Assembly (NCBI RefSeq): GCF_019331715.1
Contig: NZ_JAHBBG010000001.1
Span: forward strand, 186,001-250,000
Direction: 5' to 3'
DNA: 64,000 nucleotides
DNA from: Bifidobacterium simiiventris
GTDB taxonomy: Bacteria > Actinomycetota > Actinomycetes > Actinomycetales > Bifidobacteriaceae
The translations under genes and the position numbers were made by a program. Positions 1 through 8,304 of the stretch are shown here, piece after piece. A model generated the notes under the pieces. The model was not told where the DNA came from, did not search any database, and was given only the letters and a program-made list of their open reading frames with translations. Position 1 is the stretch's first letter; every line of letters begins with the position of its first letter.

Positions 1-3
1 TAC

Positions 4-40
4 TGTCATGTCGACCGAGCGTCAGCGAGCGGAGACATCT
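4..40 (+). repeat. dispersed short repeat, TCGACCGAGC type
   Basis: This segment reads TGTCATGTCGACCGAGC, then a GAGCGGAGACATCT-like end. It closely matches the segment at 53595-53632, which has the same order TGTCAT, CGACCGAG, AGCGAGCGGAGA and ATCT. The ends (TGTCAT, GACATCT) are partly complementary, so a short hairpin is possible. It lies just downstream of the stop of the first gene. I see no coding capacity. Confidence 0.55.
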
Positions 41-89
41 TTGCAGCGGTTTCCTTCCGCCGCTTCGTCATCGGCCGACATAACGCCGA

Positions 90-1310
90 TCAGCGAATCC
101 CGTTGATGGCGAGGAACGCGTTCCAGCGTTCGGCGGCGAGTTCGAGCTGCTCGAACGCACCGCAGTCGTTGGCAAGTTCGACGACGCGGCTCAGGTTCGG
201 CAGGCTGCGCGCGGACTGCAGCCCCCCGACCATCTGGAAGACGGGCTGGTGGCCGTTGAGCCAGCTCATGAACGAGACGGAGGTCTTGTAGAACTCGGTC
301 GGATGGACGAACACCTGCTGGGCGAGCGCCTGCGTGGGTTCGAGGATGCGCAGGTATTCCGCTTCGTCGCCGCGATCCAATGCCTGGATGGCGGCGGAGG
401 CGTGCGGGGCGAGCACGCTGAACGCGCCAAGCAGCGCGTTGGAATGCATGACGACGCGGCCGCCGGTGCGCGGGTCGTCCTGCTCCGCGTCCTTGATGAG
501 GTCGACGTAGTGGAAGTCGTCGCCGGTGAGCATCATCGTGCCTTCGGGCAGCATAGCGCGCATGTAGCGTTCGGAGTCGGCGTCGAGCAGCGACATCTTC
601 ACGCCGCGCACCTTGCCCGGATTGTGTTCGATGATGGTGAGCACGGTCTTGGACGCCTCATGCCAGTCGGAAGAGCCGAAGTAGCCGTGCAGCTGCGCGT
701 CGAAGACCTCGCCGAGCCAGTGCAGGATGACCGGCTGCTTGGCCGCGCCGATCACTTCGTCGTACACCGTGATGTAGTCGGCCGCGGACCGTGCGGTGCG
801 GCACAGGTGACGCGAGCACATGATGACCGGACCGTCGCCGGCCTCCTCGCACACGTTCAGCTGTTCGAGATAGGCGTCGACGATCTGGGCGAGCGTATAG
901 TCGCCGCCCTGCTTGAGCTGGTCGGTGTTGACACCGACCGACACGAGGTCGGCGACGCTTCTGCCCCAGCCTTCCTTGGCCGCGTATTCACGGGCGGCCG
1001 CACCGGAACGGCGCATAAGCTCGGCGGTGGCGGCCCAGTCCATGCCGAGATTGCGCTGCGCGGTGTCCATACAGTCGGCGACGCCGAGGCCCCACGACCA
1101 GACCATGCGACGGAAGCCGATCGTCGCATCCCAGTCGACTTCGGCCGGCCGGCCCGGCGTGTTGTCTGCCCATGCGAGCGGCACGACGTGCGCCGCCGCG
1201 TAGGCGACGCGCGAGGTGAGCGGGCGCGTCGGCTTGGCGAACGCGGTGGCCGGGTTCGCCTCGACCGTGCGCGTCGCGCCGTTCTTGTCGATCAATGTGA
1301 ATGCAGTCAT
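90..1310 (-). CDS. DUF993 family protein (dihydrodipicolinate synthase-like)
   Basis: About 406 aa, starting MTAFTLIDKNG at 1310 with AGGGAA just upstream; an in-frame extension to 1397 lacks a better RBS. The sequence matches the DUF993 family, which databases often describe as dihydrodipicolinate-synthase-like TIM-barrel proteins. Its true reaction is not established; an aldolase or lyase role on a sugar-derived keto compound is my inference. It is the second gene of a minus-strand pair behind a Gfo/Idh/MocA oxidoreductase, and a strong hairpin lies between the two. No signal peptide or membrane segment is apparent, so it should be cytoplasmic. Confidence 0.8.
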   Translation of the reverse strand: MTAFTLIDKNGATRTVEANPATAFAKPTRPLTSRVAYAAAHVVPLAWADNTPGRPAEVDWDATIGFRRMVWSWGLGVADCMDTAQRNLGMDWAATAELMRRSGAAAREYAAKEGWGRSVADLVSVGVNTDQLKQGGDYTLAQIVDAYLEQLNVCEEAGDGPVIMCSRHLCRTARSAADYITVYDEVIGAAKQPVILHWLGEVFDAQLHGYFGSSDWHEASKTVLTIIEHNPGKVRGVKMSLLDADSERYMRAMLPEGTMMLTGDDFHYVDLIKDAEQDDPRTGGRVVMHSNALLGAFSVLAPHASAAIQALDRGDEAEYLRILEPTQALAQQVFVHPTEFYKTSVSFMSWLNGHQPVFQMVGGLQSARSLPNLSRVVELANDCGAFEQLELAAERWNAFLAINGIR

Positions 1311-1357
1311 ATCATTCCCTTCCATGCAGCAATCCCATACGTCAATCCAACGAACCG

Positions 1358-1408
1358 GACTTCGCAATGTGCGCGCGGGCATCGTGATCGCGCGCACATT
1401 GCGAAGTC
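1358..1408 (-). other. perfect 20-bp stem-loop between operon genes
   Basis: The arms at 1358-1377 (GACTTCGCAATGTGCGCGCG) and 1389-1408 are exact reverse complements around an 11-nt loop. It sits in the 138-nt gap between the Gfo/Idh stop and the DUF993 start. There is no T-run on either side, so a classical terminator is not supported. It could be an RNA-processing or stability hairpin that sets different levels for the two genes, or an intercistronic attenuator. Confidence 0.75.
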
Positions 1409-1448
1409 GGCCCCTCGTCTCGCGTCGCCGACCACGCCGATCAGCGGA

Positions 1449-2600
1449 TCAGTAACGGCCTTCCGGAACCAGCACCTTCGCACCCTTGGCGGCGGATTCG
1501 TAGCCGAGTTCGGCCAGCCGCACGCCGCGCGCGCCGGAGGCGAAGTCGTACGGGTAGTCGGTGCCTTCGGCGAGCGAGCGGATGAATTCCTCCCACTGCG
1601 CCTTGAAGCCGTTCTCGAACGTCTCGTCGGTGTTGATCTCCTGCCAGCCGGCCATATAGTCGTGCGGATCCGGCACGTCCGGGTTCCAGAACGCCTTCGG
1701 GGTGACGTCGCGCACCTGGATCTCCGCGCCGAACAGGCCGACGACAGCGGAGCCGCGCGTGCCGTCGATCTGGAATTCGAGCAGTTCGTTGCGGTAGACG
1801 CGCGTGTTCCACGAGGAGTTCATCTGCACGGTGATGCCGTTGTCCAGTTCGAAGATCGCATAGGCGGCATCCTCGGCGGTAGCGTCGTACTTGTTGCCCT
1901 GCTCGTCCCAGCGTTCGGGGATCTCGGTCTTCGCCTCGGCGTAGACGGACTTGATGTGGCCGAACAGGCCCTCGATCACGTAGTTCCAGTGCGGGAACAT
2001 GTCGGAGATGATGCCGCCGCCGAGTTCCTTCTTGTAGTTCCAGCTCGGGCGCTGCGATGCGCGCCAGTCGCCTTCGAACACCCAGTAGCCGAATTCGCCG
2101 TGCACCGACAGGATGCGTCCGAAGAAGCCGGAGTTGATCAGGCGGCGCAGCTTCAACAGGCCGGGCAGGAACAGTTTGTCGTGCACGACGCCGGTCTTGA
2201 CGCCGGCCTTCTCGGCCAGTTCGACGAGTTCGCGCGCGTCCTCATAGGTTTCGGCGATCGGCTTTTCGGTGTAGATGTCCTTGCCGGCGGCGATGGCCTT
2301 CTTGATCGCGTCCGGTCGGGCGGAGGTGACGAGGAAGTCGGCGTACAGCGGGTATGCCGGGTCGGCGAGCACCGAGTCGAGGTCAGTGGTGTACTTGAGG
2401 CCGCCGTGCTTCTCGGAGGCTTCTTTGAGTTTGGATTCGTGGCGTCCGACGAGGATCGGATCGAGCTGGACGCGAGAGCCGTCCGCGAGTTCCACGCCTC
2501 CCTGTTCGATGATGGGCAGGATGGAGCGGCACAGGTGCTGCCGGTATCCCATGCGTCCGGTCGCACCGTTCAGAATCACGCCGATGGTCTTGTCTGCCAT
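1449..2600 (-). CDS. Gfo/Idh/MocA family oxidoreductase
   Basis: About 383 aa, starting MADKTIGVILNGATGRMG at 2600; AAAGGAAA upstream favours this over a longer frame to 2753. The N-terminus is the Rossmann NAD(P) domain, with a G-A-T-G-R-M-G turn in place of the usual GxGxxG. A TEKPIAE motif near residue 100 is the hallmark EKP of the family, followed by the alpha/beta substrate domain. It should oxidise or reduce a sugar or cyclitol hydroxyl using NAD(P). It leads the operon with the DUF993 gene, and LacI-type boxes lie upstream at 2701 and 2812. The substrate cannot be told from sequence. Confidence 0.88.
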   Translation of the reverse strand: MADKTIGVILNGATGRMGYRQHLCRSILPIIEQGGVELADGSRVQLDPILVGRHESKLKEASEKHGGLKYTTDLDSVLADPAYPLYADFLVTSARPDAIKKAIAAGKDIYTEKPIAETYEDARELVELAEKAGVKTGVVHDKLFLPGLLKLRRLINSGFFGRILSVHGEFGYWVFEGDWRASQRPSWNYKKELGGGIISDMFPHWNYVIEGLFGHIKSVYAEAKTEIPERWDEQGNKYDATAEDAAYAIFELDNGITVQMNSSWNTRVYRNELLEFQIDGTRGSAVVGLFGAEIQVRDVTPKAFWNPDVPDPHDYMAGWQEINTDETFENGFKAQWEEFIRSLAEGTDYPYDFASGARGVRLAELGYESAAKGAKVLVPEGRY

Positions 2601-2700
2601 GTCCGTTCGTTTCCTTTCATTGATTGCGGCTTTGCAGTCACGGTCTTCTGTCTTGCGCTCAGCCGATGCCGACCGGCGGCGATCCGTCGCACAGCTTTTC

Positions 2701-2714
2701 GGTAAGCGCTTTCC
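2701..2714 (-). promoter_or_regulatory. LacI-family operator upstream of Gfo/Idh operon
   Basis: GGTAAGCGCTTTCC is a near-palindrome centred on CG. Read on the minus strand it is GGAAAGCGCTTACC, identical to the box before glycerate kinase at 27594-27607. A further half-site (GCTTACC) follows at 2718-2724. It lies about 100 nt before the Gfo/Idh start. Confidence 0.75.
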
Positions 2715-2811
2715 ATTGCTTACCAATATACACACCGGCAACCTGTTGGGCAAATCACAGAAACGCCGACGGCAGCACGCATCTCCACATCAATCCTCGA
2801 TCGACAGTCTC

Positions 2812-2825
2812 GGTAAGCGATTTCG
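2812..2825 (-). promoter_or_regulatory. second, weaker LacI-type box
   Basis: GGTAAGCGATTTCG keeps the left half-site of the 2701 box and a degenerate right half. Its spacing of about 110 bp from the first box would suit a two-operator arrangement. The rest of 2601-3240 holds no convincing gene. Confidence 0.4.
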
Positions 2826-3260
2826 AAAACATATGTTCTCGGCAGGCATAGGGCACGTCCTCCCAGCATCGCGGCCTGCAACGAGCCACTCGCACTGCGC
2901 AAAGGCGATCGTGAGCGCCTACGCTTCATGGCCTTCATAGCAGACCAATGGATTGCATTCCGGACAACCGCGAGCAGGTCAGGAAATACGATCCAAGGCG
3001 CAGAAATCACCTGCGGAGGAGCAAAGAAGACGACCGTCCCGCACACCACGCGCACACCGCGATTCATCTAGGGTCCGGCAGCGCCCGGGGTGCAAGGCGA
3101 AAACCAGGCATTAGCACGACATGTCCGGCACAGGGTGTTCAACAAGGCTGGGCAGAGACCGAAACGGCATCGCCTGAATAAGAGAACCTGACGCGCAGGA
3201 GGAATTACGGCTCGCACGCCTTTCGCCCCTGGCGCGACTTTCCGGCCAATCTTTTACAAG

Positions 3261-3275
3261 TCGTATAATATTTGG
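3261..3275 (+). promoter_or_regulatory. promoter region of tetR-type gene
   Basis: A good -10 TATAAT lies at 3264-3269, with no clear -35. It is embedded in TCGTATAATATTTGG. A related string, TCGTATATTTGG, lies on the minus strand at 8038-8049 before the phn operon, so it may be a shared operator for the TetR protein. A strong RBS (GGAGGGG) precedes the start at 3300. Confidence 0.45.
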
Positions 3276-3299
3276 CATCGGTTTTGATATGGAGGGGTC

Positions 3300-3929
3300 A
3301 TGGGCGAATATGTGCGGCATGGGCAGCGTCAGTCGGATCTGATTCTCGACTGCGCCGAGGATCTGTTCCTGCGGGACGGCGTGGATGTCGTGTCCATTTC
3401 CGACATCGCCCGGGCCAGCGGTGTTTCCAGGCCCACCGTCTACCGGTATTTCAATACCAAAGAGGATATCTTCTGGGCGGTGTATTACCGCTTGCAGTCC
3501 TCATGCATGAAGGAGCTGACGGAACGACTGACCGCAGCGCCGGACACGTATCACCGATTCGTCGCCTACGTCGAGGTCATGTATAAGACGTTCGACGGGA
3601 ACGAGCGTTATCTACTGGCCCAGGACATCTTCATGAGCAAGTACATCCGGGCCAGCGAGGATCCGCATGCCACGTTCTGGGACAATCCCTACAACACGTC
3701 GGGGATCCGCCCGGGCGGGATCATGCGCTATTTCGTGGATTTTCACGACGGGAGCGTAAAAGGTTCCCTCGATCCGACGACCACCGTCGTGTCGTTCGCG
3801 TATGGGGTGTCGTCGTGCATGGCCGTGTGTTTCAAGAGCCGCCGGGCGATCCCGGTGAAGTACGGCGTGGATCCGGTGGACGTGCTGCGCACCCAGATGA
3901 CGTGGATGCTGGATTCGGTCAGGGCGTGA
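3300..3929 (+). CDS. TetR/AcrR family transcriptional regulator
   Basis: 209 aa. An N-terminal TetR helix-turn-helix (residues ~30-60, SISDIARASGVSRPTVYRYF) is followed by a helical ligand domain of no recognised subfamily. The start is fixed by GGAGGGG seven bases upstream. It ends 14 nt from the convergent end of the phosphatase gene, the last gene of the PhnDCEE operon. It is therefore a plausible local regulator of that operon, supported by a similar sequence in both promoter regions. The ligand is unknown. Confidence 0.88.
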   Translation: MGEYVRHGQRQSDLILDCAEDLFLRDGVDVVSISDIARASGVSRPTVYRYFNTKEDIFWAVYYRLQSSCMKELTERLTAAPDTYHRFVAYVEVMYKTFDGNERYLLAQDIFMSKYIRASEDPHATFWDNPYNTSGIRPGGIMRYFVDFHDGSVKGSLDPTTTVVSFAYGVSSCMAVCFKSRRAIPVKYGVDPVDVLRTQMTWMLDSVRA

Positions 3930-3943
3930 GCCCTTGGGAGCGT

Positions 3944-4702
3944 CTATTCGTCGACGAGGCGTGCGCGCACCCGGTTCACGGTGTCGTCTCCCACGCCGCA
4001 CGCGTGCAGGTACGCCTCGACGGATCCGTATCCGTCGACGTATTCGTAGGCTTGGCGGATGGTGTTCGCGTTCGACAGCATTTCGGGCGGGATGTCGTCC
4101 ATGTCTATCGGATAGTCGGAGGCAATCGAGTCAAGGAACCGTTGGTCGTTGAGGATGTACGACTGCGTGGTCTGGTAGTTGGCTTCGATGTCAGCGACCT
4201 GCACGCCGGCGATCATCAGCAGGAGCATTGACAGCACGCCGGTGCGGTCTTTGCCGGCCGCGCAGTGGAAAAGTATGGCCCCGGCGGGCGCCTTGTCGCC
4301 GATGTATTCGATGAGGTTCCTGACGACGTCCTTGCGCTGGTCAAGCAGTTGGACATAGAAGTCGCCGATCGTATACGCGTTGCCCCGGTCTCTGAGTTTG
4401 ACGGTCGCGTCGTCGATGTCGCCGACCATGAACGATATGTGATGGTAGTCGATGTCGGGATCGTCTTTCATCACGTCCGGGTGTCTGACGGTTTCCTCCT
4501 CGGAGCGCAGGTCGATAACCGAGCGGATCCCGTAGTCGCGGAGGGTGGCCACGTCGGCGGGGCTGAGCGTGGACTGGTCTCCCCCGCGCAGGAATCTTCC
4601 CCATCGCGTGGCCAGCCCGTCCGAGGTGGGGTATCCCCCCAGGTCGCGTACGTTGCATGAGTTCTCGAGCGGTATGCGTCGCAGCGGTGTCGCGGATCGC
4701 AT
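3944..4702 (-). CDS. tyrosine-protein phosphatase (Y_phosphatase3 type)
   Basis: 252 aa. The P-loop HCAAGKDRTG at residues 146-155 carries the catalytic Cys147 and Arg of the C-x5-R phosphatases. The N-terminal NVRDLGGYPT and DLRSEEE motifs are typical of the bacterial tyrosine/lipid phosphatase family PF13350. No signal peptide is seen, so it acts in the cytoplasm. It is the last gene of a minus-strand operon, 20 nt after a PhnE-type permease. This placement suggests it removes phosphate from a compound brought in by the transporter; the substrate is not known. Confidence 0.88.
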   Translation of the reverse strand: MRSATPLRRIPLENSCNVRDLGGYPTSDGLATRWGRFLRGGDQSTLSPADVATLRDYGIRSVIDLRSEEETVRHPDVMKDDPDIDYHHISFMVGDIDDATVKLRDRGNAYTIGDFYVQLLDQRKDVVRNLIEYIGDKAPAGAILFHCAAGKDRTGVLSMLLLMIAGVQVADIEANYQTTQSYILNDQRFLDSIASDYPIDMDDIPPEMLSNANTIRQAYEYVDGYGSVEAYLHACGVGDDTVNRVRARLVDE

Positions 4703-4722
4703 GTCTTGTGTTCCTTTCTATG

Positions 4723-5514
4723 TCAGTCGGTTTTCATGGCCTTGCGGATTGTGAGCGAGAGGGCTTCGAAGAGCATCATGGTCAGGTAGACGACGACGAT
4801 GATCGTGCTGATCTCCGCGTAGTCGAAGCGCATGATGGCCTTGTTGAGCATGCTTCCCACGCCGGTGACGCCGAGCATGCCCAGGGATATGCCCGCGGCT
4901 ACATCGGTTTCGAAGCAGATCGCGACCCATGCGATCAGCTTCGGCATGACGGATTGTGTCACGCCTTTGAGCGTGATGTCGTGCCATCTCGCGCCGGTCG
5001 CCTTCAACGCCTCGATGTGGCGGTCCCCGTCCTCTTCGAGTGCTGATACGAAGCTGCGGGTCAGGTATCCGACCGTCGGGAACAGCAGTCCGATGACGCC
5101 GCCGGTGTTGCCGAATCCGACGGCGGCCACGACGATGAGCACCCATACGAGCATGGGAACGGCCCTGATGACGGCGATCACGGCCTTGATGGCCGCGGCC
5201 AGTATGGGACATGGCGTGGTGTTGCGTGCCGCGAACGTGGCGAGCACGTAGGCGATGAGGGCGCCGATGACGAGCGCCGCGAACGCGAGGCTGATGCTGA
5301 TGAGGGTTTGCAGGACGATTTCGGGTATTTTGGCGGGTGCGAACGCGATCATGCGTCGCGCCACGCTGCCGAAGTTGCCCAGGCGTTTGGTGAATTTGCC
5401 GATATCGAGGCCGACGCCCCACAGGCTCACCGCGAACACGGCGATTAATGCGATGGCCGCGAGGGTTCGTCTTGCGATGGTGGCGGGACTGGTGATGGTG
5501 ATGTTATCGTTCAT
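4723..5514 (-). CDS. phnE: phosphonate/phosphate-ester ABC transporter permease
   Basis: 263 aa. It has several membrane segments and the binding-protein-dependent permease signature region (EEDGDRHIEALKATGA), which matches the PhnE family loop that contacts the ATPase. The start codon overlaps the stop of the preceding permease gene by 4 nt, so the two are probably translationally coupled. Together with the paralogue upstream it should form a heterodimeric channel. It imports a phosphonate, phosphite or phosphate ester; which one cannot be told. Confidence 0.88.
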   Translation of the reverse strand: MNDNITITSPATIARRTLAAIALIAVFAVSLWGVGLDIGKFTKRLGNFGSVARRMIAFAPAKIPEIVLQTLISISLAFAALVIGALIAYVLATFAARNTTPCPILAAAIKAVIAVIRAVPMLVWVLIVVAAVGFGNTGGVIGLLFPTVGYLTRSFVSALEEDGDRHIEALKATGARWHDITLKGVTQSVMPKLIAWVAICFETDVAAGISLGMLGVTGVGSMLNKAIMRFDYAEISTIIVVVYLTMMLFEALSLTIRKAMKTD

Positions 5515-6293
5515 TTGATGCTCGACCTTATCGTGTTCGTCATGAGTTCGGTGATCAGAACGATGGCGATGACGATGATCATGATCGCCAAGGCTTCCCG
5601 GTATTTAAACAGCCTGATGGCGGTTTGGATCTGCACGCCGATGCCTCCGGCGCCCACCATGCCGAGGATGGTGGAGGCACGGATGTTGAGCTCGAACGAG
5701 TAGAGGGTCCAGTTGACGAACGCGGGCATGAACATGGGCATCAGGCCGTGCCAGAGGATCTGCGCGCGGCTTGCCCCGGTCGCGGCCAGCGCTTCGCCGG
5801 CGCGTCCGGACAGTTCGGTCAGACTTTCACCGTAGCTACGCGCGAGGAAGCCGAGAGATGAGACCGTCAGGGCGAGCAGGCCGACGATGTTGCCGACTCC
5901 GAACGCGTAGACGAACAGGCTGGCCCATACGAGGACGGGGATGTTGCGCATGAGGGATGCTATCGCCCGCGCGAGCCATCGCAGCGGTTTGAACGGGTTC
6001 GCGGCCTCGCTCATGAGGATGCCCAAAGCCAGGGCGAGCAGTGTCGACAGGTAGGTGCCAACAACGGCGAAGAGCACGGTCTGAATCGCGTATGGCAGGT
6101 AGTGCGCGATGTTCGTGAAGTCGGGAGGGAGGAACTTGCGGGCGAAGAAGACCGCGAATTGCGGGAACGAGGATACGATGTCGACGGGTTTGACCTCGAG
6201 GTATGCGAGGGCGGCCAGGAAGGCGGCGAGCAGACCGGCCGCAGTCAAGCTCCCCCGGTATCGGCCAAGACGCTCGCTGATCGTCGGGTTCAT
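5511..6293 (-). CDS. phnE: phosphonate/phosphate-ester ABC transporter permease
   Basis: 260 aa and paralogous to the next gene. It has about six predicted membrane helices and the EALAATGASRAQILWHGLMP coupling motif of PhnE permeases. It overlaps the phnC stop and the second permease start by 4 nt each, giving a tightly packed operon. Two separate PhnE genes are common in Gram-positive Phn systems. Confidence 0.88.
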   Translation of the reverse strand: MNPTISERLGRYRGSLTAAGLLAAFLAALAYLEVKPVDIVSSFPQFAVFFARKFLPPDFTNIAHYLPYAIQTVLFAVVGTYLSTLLALALGILMSEAANPFKPLRWLARAIASLMRNIPVLVWASLFVYAFGVGNIVGLLALTVSSLGFLARSYGESLTELSGRAGEALAATGASRAQILWHGLMPMFMPAFVNWTLYSFELNIRASTILGMVGAGGIGVQIQTAIRLFKYREALAIMIIVIAIVLITELMTNTIRSSIK

Positions 6294-7078
6294 GGTCTGG
6301 CCCCCTGCAGCGTCATTTGCTCCTCCTTGCCTTCGTAGATGGAGGCGATGGTCTTGTCGTCCAGTCCCCTTGGGGATCCGTCGTAGACGATGCGCCCCTG
6401 TTTGATGCCGATGATGCGGGTTGCGTATCGTTTGGCGAAGTCGACCTGGTGGAGGTTGACCAGGCAGGTGAGATTGCGCTCCCCGGTGGCCTCGACGAGC
6501 GAGTCCATGACGACGTGGGCCGATTTCGGGTCGAGGGACGCGATGGGTTCATCGGCGAGCAGGAGTTTGGGGTGCTGGATGAGCGACCGGCAGATGCCGA
6601 CCCTTTGTTTCTGCCCGCCGGATAGGTCGCCGGCCCTTTTGTGCATCTGGTCCCTGAGACCGGTGTGTTCGAGGAGTTCGGCGGCCTCGCGGATGTCGTC
6701 GCGAGCATAGAGTCCGAGCAGACTGCGAGCGAACGTCATCCGGCCGAGGCAACCGTGCAGCACGTTTTTGATAACGCTGGTACGGTCGATGAGGTTGTAG
6801 TCCTGGAACACCATGCCGATGTGGCTACGTTCGATTCTGAGCGCCCGCCCTTTGAGAGTTTCCATGTGGACACCGTCGAAGACCATGCTGCCGGAGGTGG
6901 GGTCGATCATCCTGTTGATGCATCGGATGAACGTGGATTTGCCGGCGCCCGAGGGACCGATGACTACGACGAACTCGCCCTTGGCGAAGTCGGCGTTCAC
7001 ATCGTCCAACGCCTTGGTTTTGCCATCGTAGGTCTTCGACAGGTGCCGTATGGACAGGAGCGTGTCCTTGCCCATCAT
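6290..7078 (-). CDS. phnC: phosphonate ABC transporter ATP-binding protein
   Basis: 262 aa. It carries Walker A GPSGAGKST (~residues 42-50), a Q-loop (MVFQDYNLIDRTSV), the signature LSGGQKQR, and Walker B LLLADEPIASLDP. The DEPIASLDP variant and the DYNLI Q-loop are characteristic of PhnC. It is translationally coupled to phnD (4-nt overlap at 7075-7078) and to the first permease. It powers uptake by the PhnD/PhnE complex. Confidence 0.92.
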   Translation of the reverse strand: MMGKDTLLSIRHLSKTYDGKTKALDDVNADFAKGEFVVVIGPSGAGKSTFIRCINRMIDPTSGSMVFDGVHMETLKGRALRIERSHIGMVFQDYNLIDRTSVIKNVLHGCLGRMTFARSLLGLYARDDIREAAELLEHTGLRDQMHKRAGDLSGGQKQRVGICRSLIQHPKLLLADEPIASLDPKSAHVVMDSLVEATGERNLTCLVNLHQVDFAKRYATRIIGIKQGRIVYDGSPRGLDDKTIASIYEGKEEQMTLQGARP

Positions 7079-8001
7079 TTGCTCCCGAGGTCGATATGGA
7101 GCAGGTCGAGGAGTTCCTTCGAGGATTTGTAGTCGTCCTCGGTGACGGGCACGAATCTGATGTCCTTGCTGCCGTGAACGGTCTCGAAGTATTCGGGGTC
7201 GTCGTAGGAGAGGAAGAACTCCTTGAGCTTCGCCTTGAGGTCAGCGGGCAGGTCCTTGCGCACCACATACGCGGGGTTCGGGATGGTGTCGGTCTTGTCG
7301 ATGACCTTGATCTTCGACGCGTCGAGCTGGCCGGCCTTCTCCATCTGGGTCATCACGCTGGCCGCGACCGCGGCGGCGTCGTAGTCGCCCATTTCGACGC
7401 CCTTGGCGGAGGTGGTGTGGTTGCCGGAGAACGCGACGGTGCTGAAGAAGTATCCGCCGGATTCGAGCTTGTCGGGGTCAAGGCCGAGTTTCTTGACAAG
7501 GTACGCCTTCGGGTACAGGTAGCCGGACGAGGACGCCTGATCGACGAACGCGAACGACTTGCCCTTGAGATCCTTGAGACTGTTGATATCGCCCCTGTCC
7601 GCATTGGTGATGAACGCGGTGTGGTAATCCTCAGCGGTCGGCGTGGACACGAGCAGTTCGGCTCCGGCCCGCTCCTTGGCCTGGAAGTAGCTCATCGGAC
7701 TGACGAGCATGACGTCGACCTTCTTGTTGGCCATGCCCTCGACGCCCGCGGTGTAGTCGGCGTTGTCGAAGCTGTCGACCTTGATGCCAAGAGCCTTCTC
7801 CATGGCTTGCGCGAACTTCTCGTGTTCGCCGTCCGTGCCCGGGTTGTTCTCATTGGGCATCTGGGCGACGACGATGTGGTCGGGCCAGTCAGGATGCTCC
7901 TTGTTCGCGGTCGCTGCGCCGGCCTGCGTGCAGCCGGCCAAGATCATGGCCGCGGCAGCCATGACGGCGATGGCTGCGATGGTTTTGCTCAGGTGTTTCA
8001 T
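7075..8001 (-). CDS. phnD: phosphate/phosphite/phosphonate ABC substrate-binding lipoprotein
   Basis: About 308 aa from ATG 8001, which has GAGGAAAG upstream; a GTG at 8028 would add nine residues ahead of the signal. The signal peptide MKHLSKTIAAIAVM leads into the lipobox LAGC, so this is a surface lipoprotein. The body matches the PhnD/HtxB/PtxB type-2 binding fold (FAFVDQASSSGYLYPK and VVRKDLPADLK regions). It is the first gene of the operon. Ligand specificity among phosphonates, phosphite and phosphate esters is not readable by eye. Confidence 0.9.
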   Translation of the reverse strand: MKHLSKTIAAIAVMAAAAMILAGCTQAGAATANKEHPDWPDHIVVAQMPNENNPGTDGEHEKFAQAMEKALGIKVDSFDNADYTAGVEGMANKKVDVMLVSPMSYFQAKERAGAELLVSTPTAEDYHTAFITNADRGDINSLKDLKGKSFAFVDQASSSGYLYPKAYLVKKLGLDPDKLESGGYFFSTVAFSGNHTTSAKGVEMGDYDAAAVAASVMTQMEKAGQLDASKIKVIDKTDTIPNPAYVVRKDLPADLKAKLKEFFLSYDDPEYFETVHGSKDIRFVPVTEDDYKSSKELLDLLHIDLGSK

Positions 8002-8037
8002 GGGATTCTCTTTCCTCTTGTCGTTCACCTTGCAAGA

Positions 8038-8049
8038 CCAAATATACGA
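8038..8049 (-). promoter_or_regulatory. phn operon promoter region with TetR-like motif
   Basis: On the minus strand this reads TCGTATATTTGG, which contains a -10-like TATATT. It resembles TCGTATAATATTTGG at 3261-3275 in front of the TetR gene. An AT-rich stretch runs from 8041 to 8080. A shared regulator is likely but unproven. Confidence 0.4.
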
Positions 8050-8220
8050 TACAAATTTTTACATGGTGTAAGAATTTGTTGAATGGGACATGAACATCTC
8101 GGCAACGCCCGATGCCGGACTCCACCAAGGCTTCCCGTCGCCGCCCGTTTGCTCAACGGACGCCCGGCGCCGAATTGGTTGCAGCACATGGGGATCCGAC
8201 CAACGCGCAGCCACGCGAGC

Positions 8221-8254
8221 TTGACATCGCCCGTCATTAGGTTTAACGTAAAAC
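8221..8254 (+). promoter_or_regulatory. promoter with overlapping LacI-type operator
   Basis: TTGACA at 8221-8226, a 17-nt spacer and a weak -10 TAACGT at 8244-8249 precede the AEC gene. The near-palindrome GTTTAACGTAAAAC at 8241-8254 covers the -10. Its CG-centred symmetry is typical of LacI-family operators. The likely repressor is the LacI gene two genes downstream (11186). Confidence 0.65.
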
Positions 8255-8304
8255 ACAGTTGTTGAGTAAGGCGTGACTGTTCACGCACGTCAAAGGAGAG
8301 ACTC

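Noticed and set aside
249..2705. Very long open frame on the plus strand across the DUF993 and Gfo/Idh genes
   Set aside because: It is antisense to two clear gene families, has no RBS and shows the Arg/Val/Gly-rich composition expected from reading high-GC genes in the wrong frame.
2720..3067. 115-codon minus-strand frame upstream of Gfo/Idh
   Set aside because: It overlaps the LacI boxes, lacks an RBS and has no recognisable domain.
2948..3181. 77-codon frame in the gap before the tetR-type gene
   Set aside because: No RBS, biased composition and no family match. The region is better viewed as non-coding.
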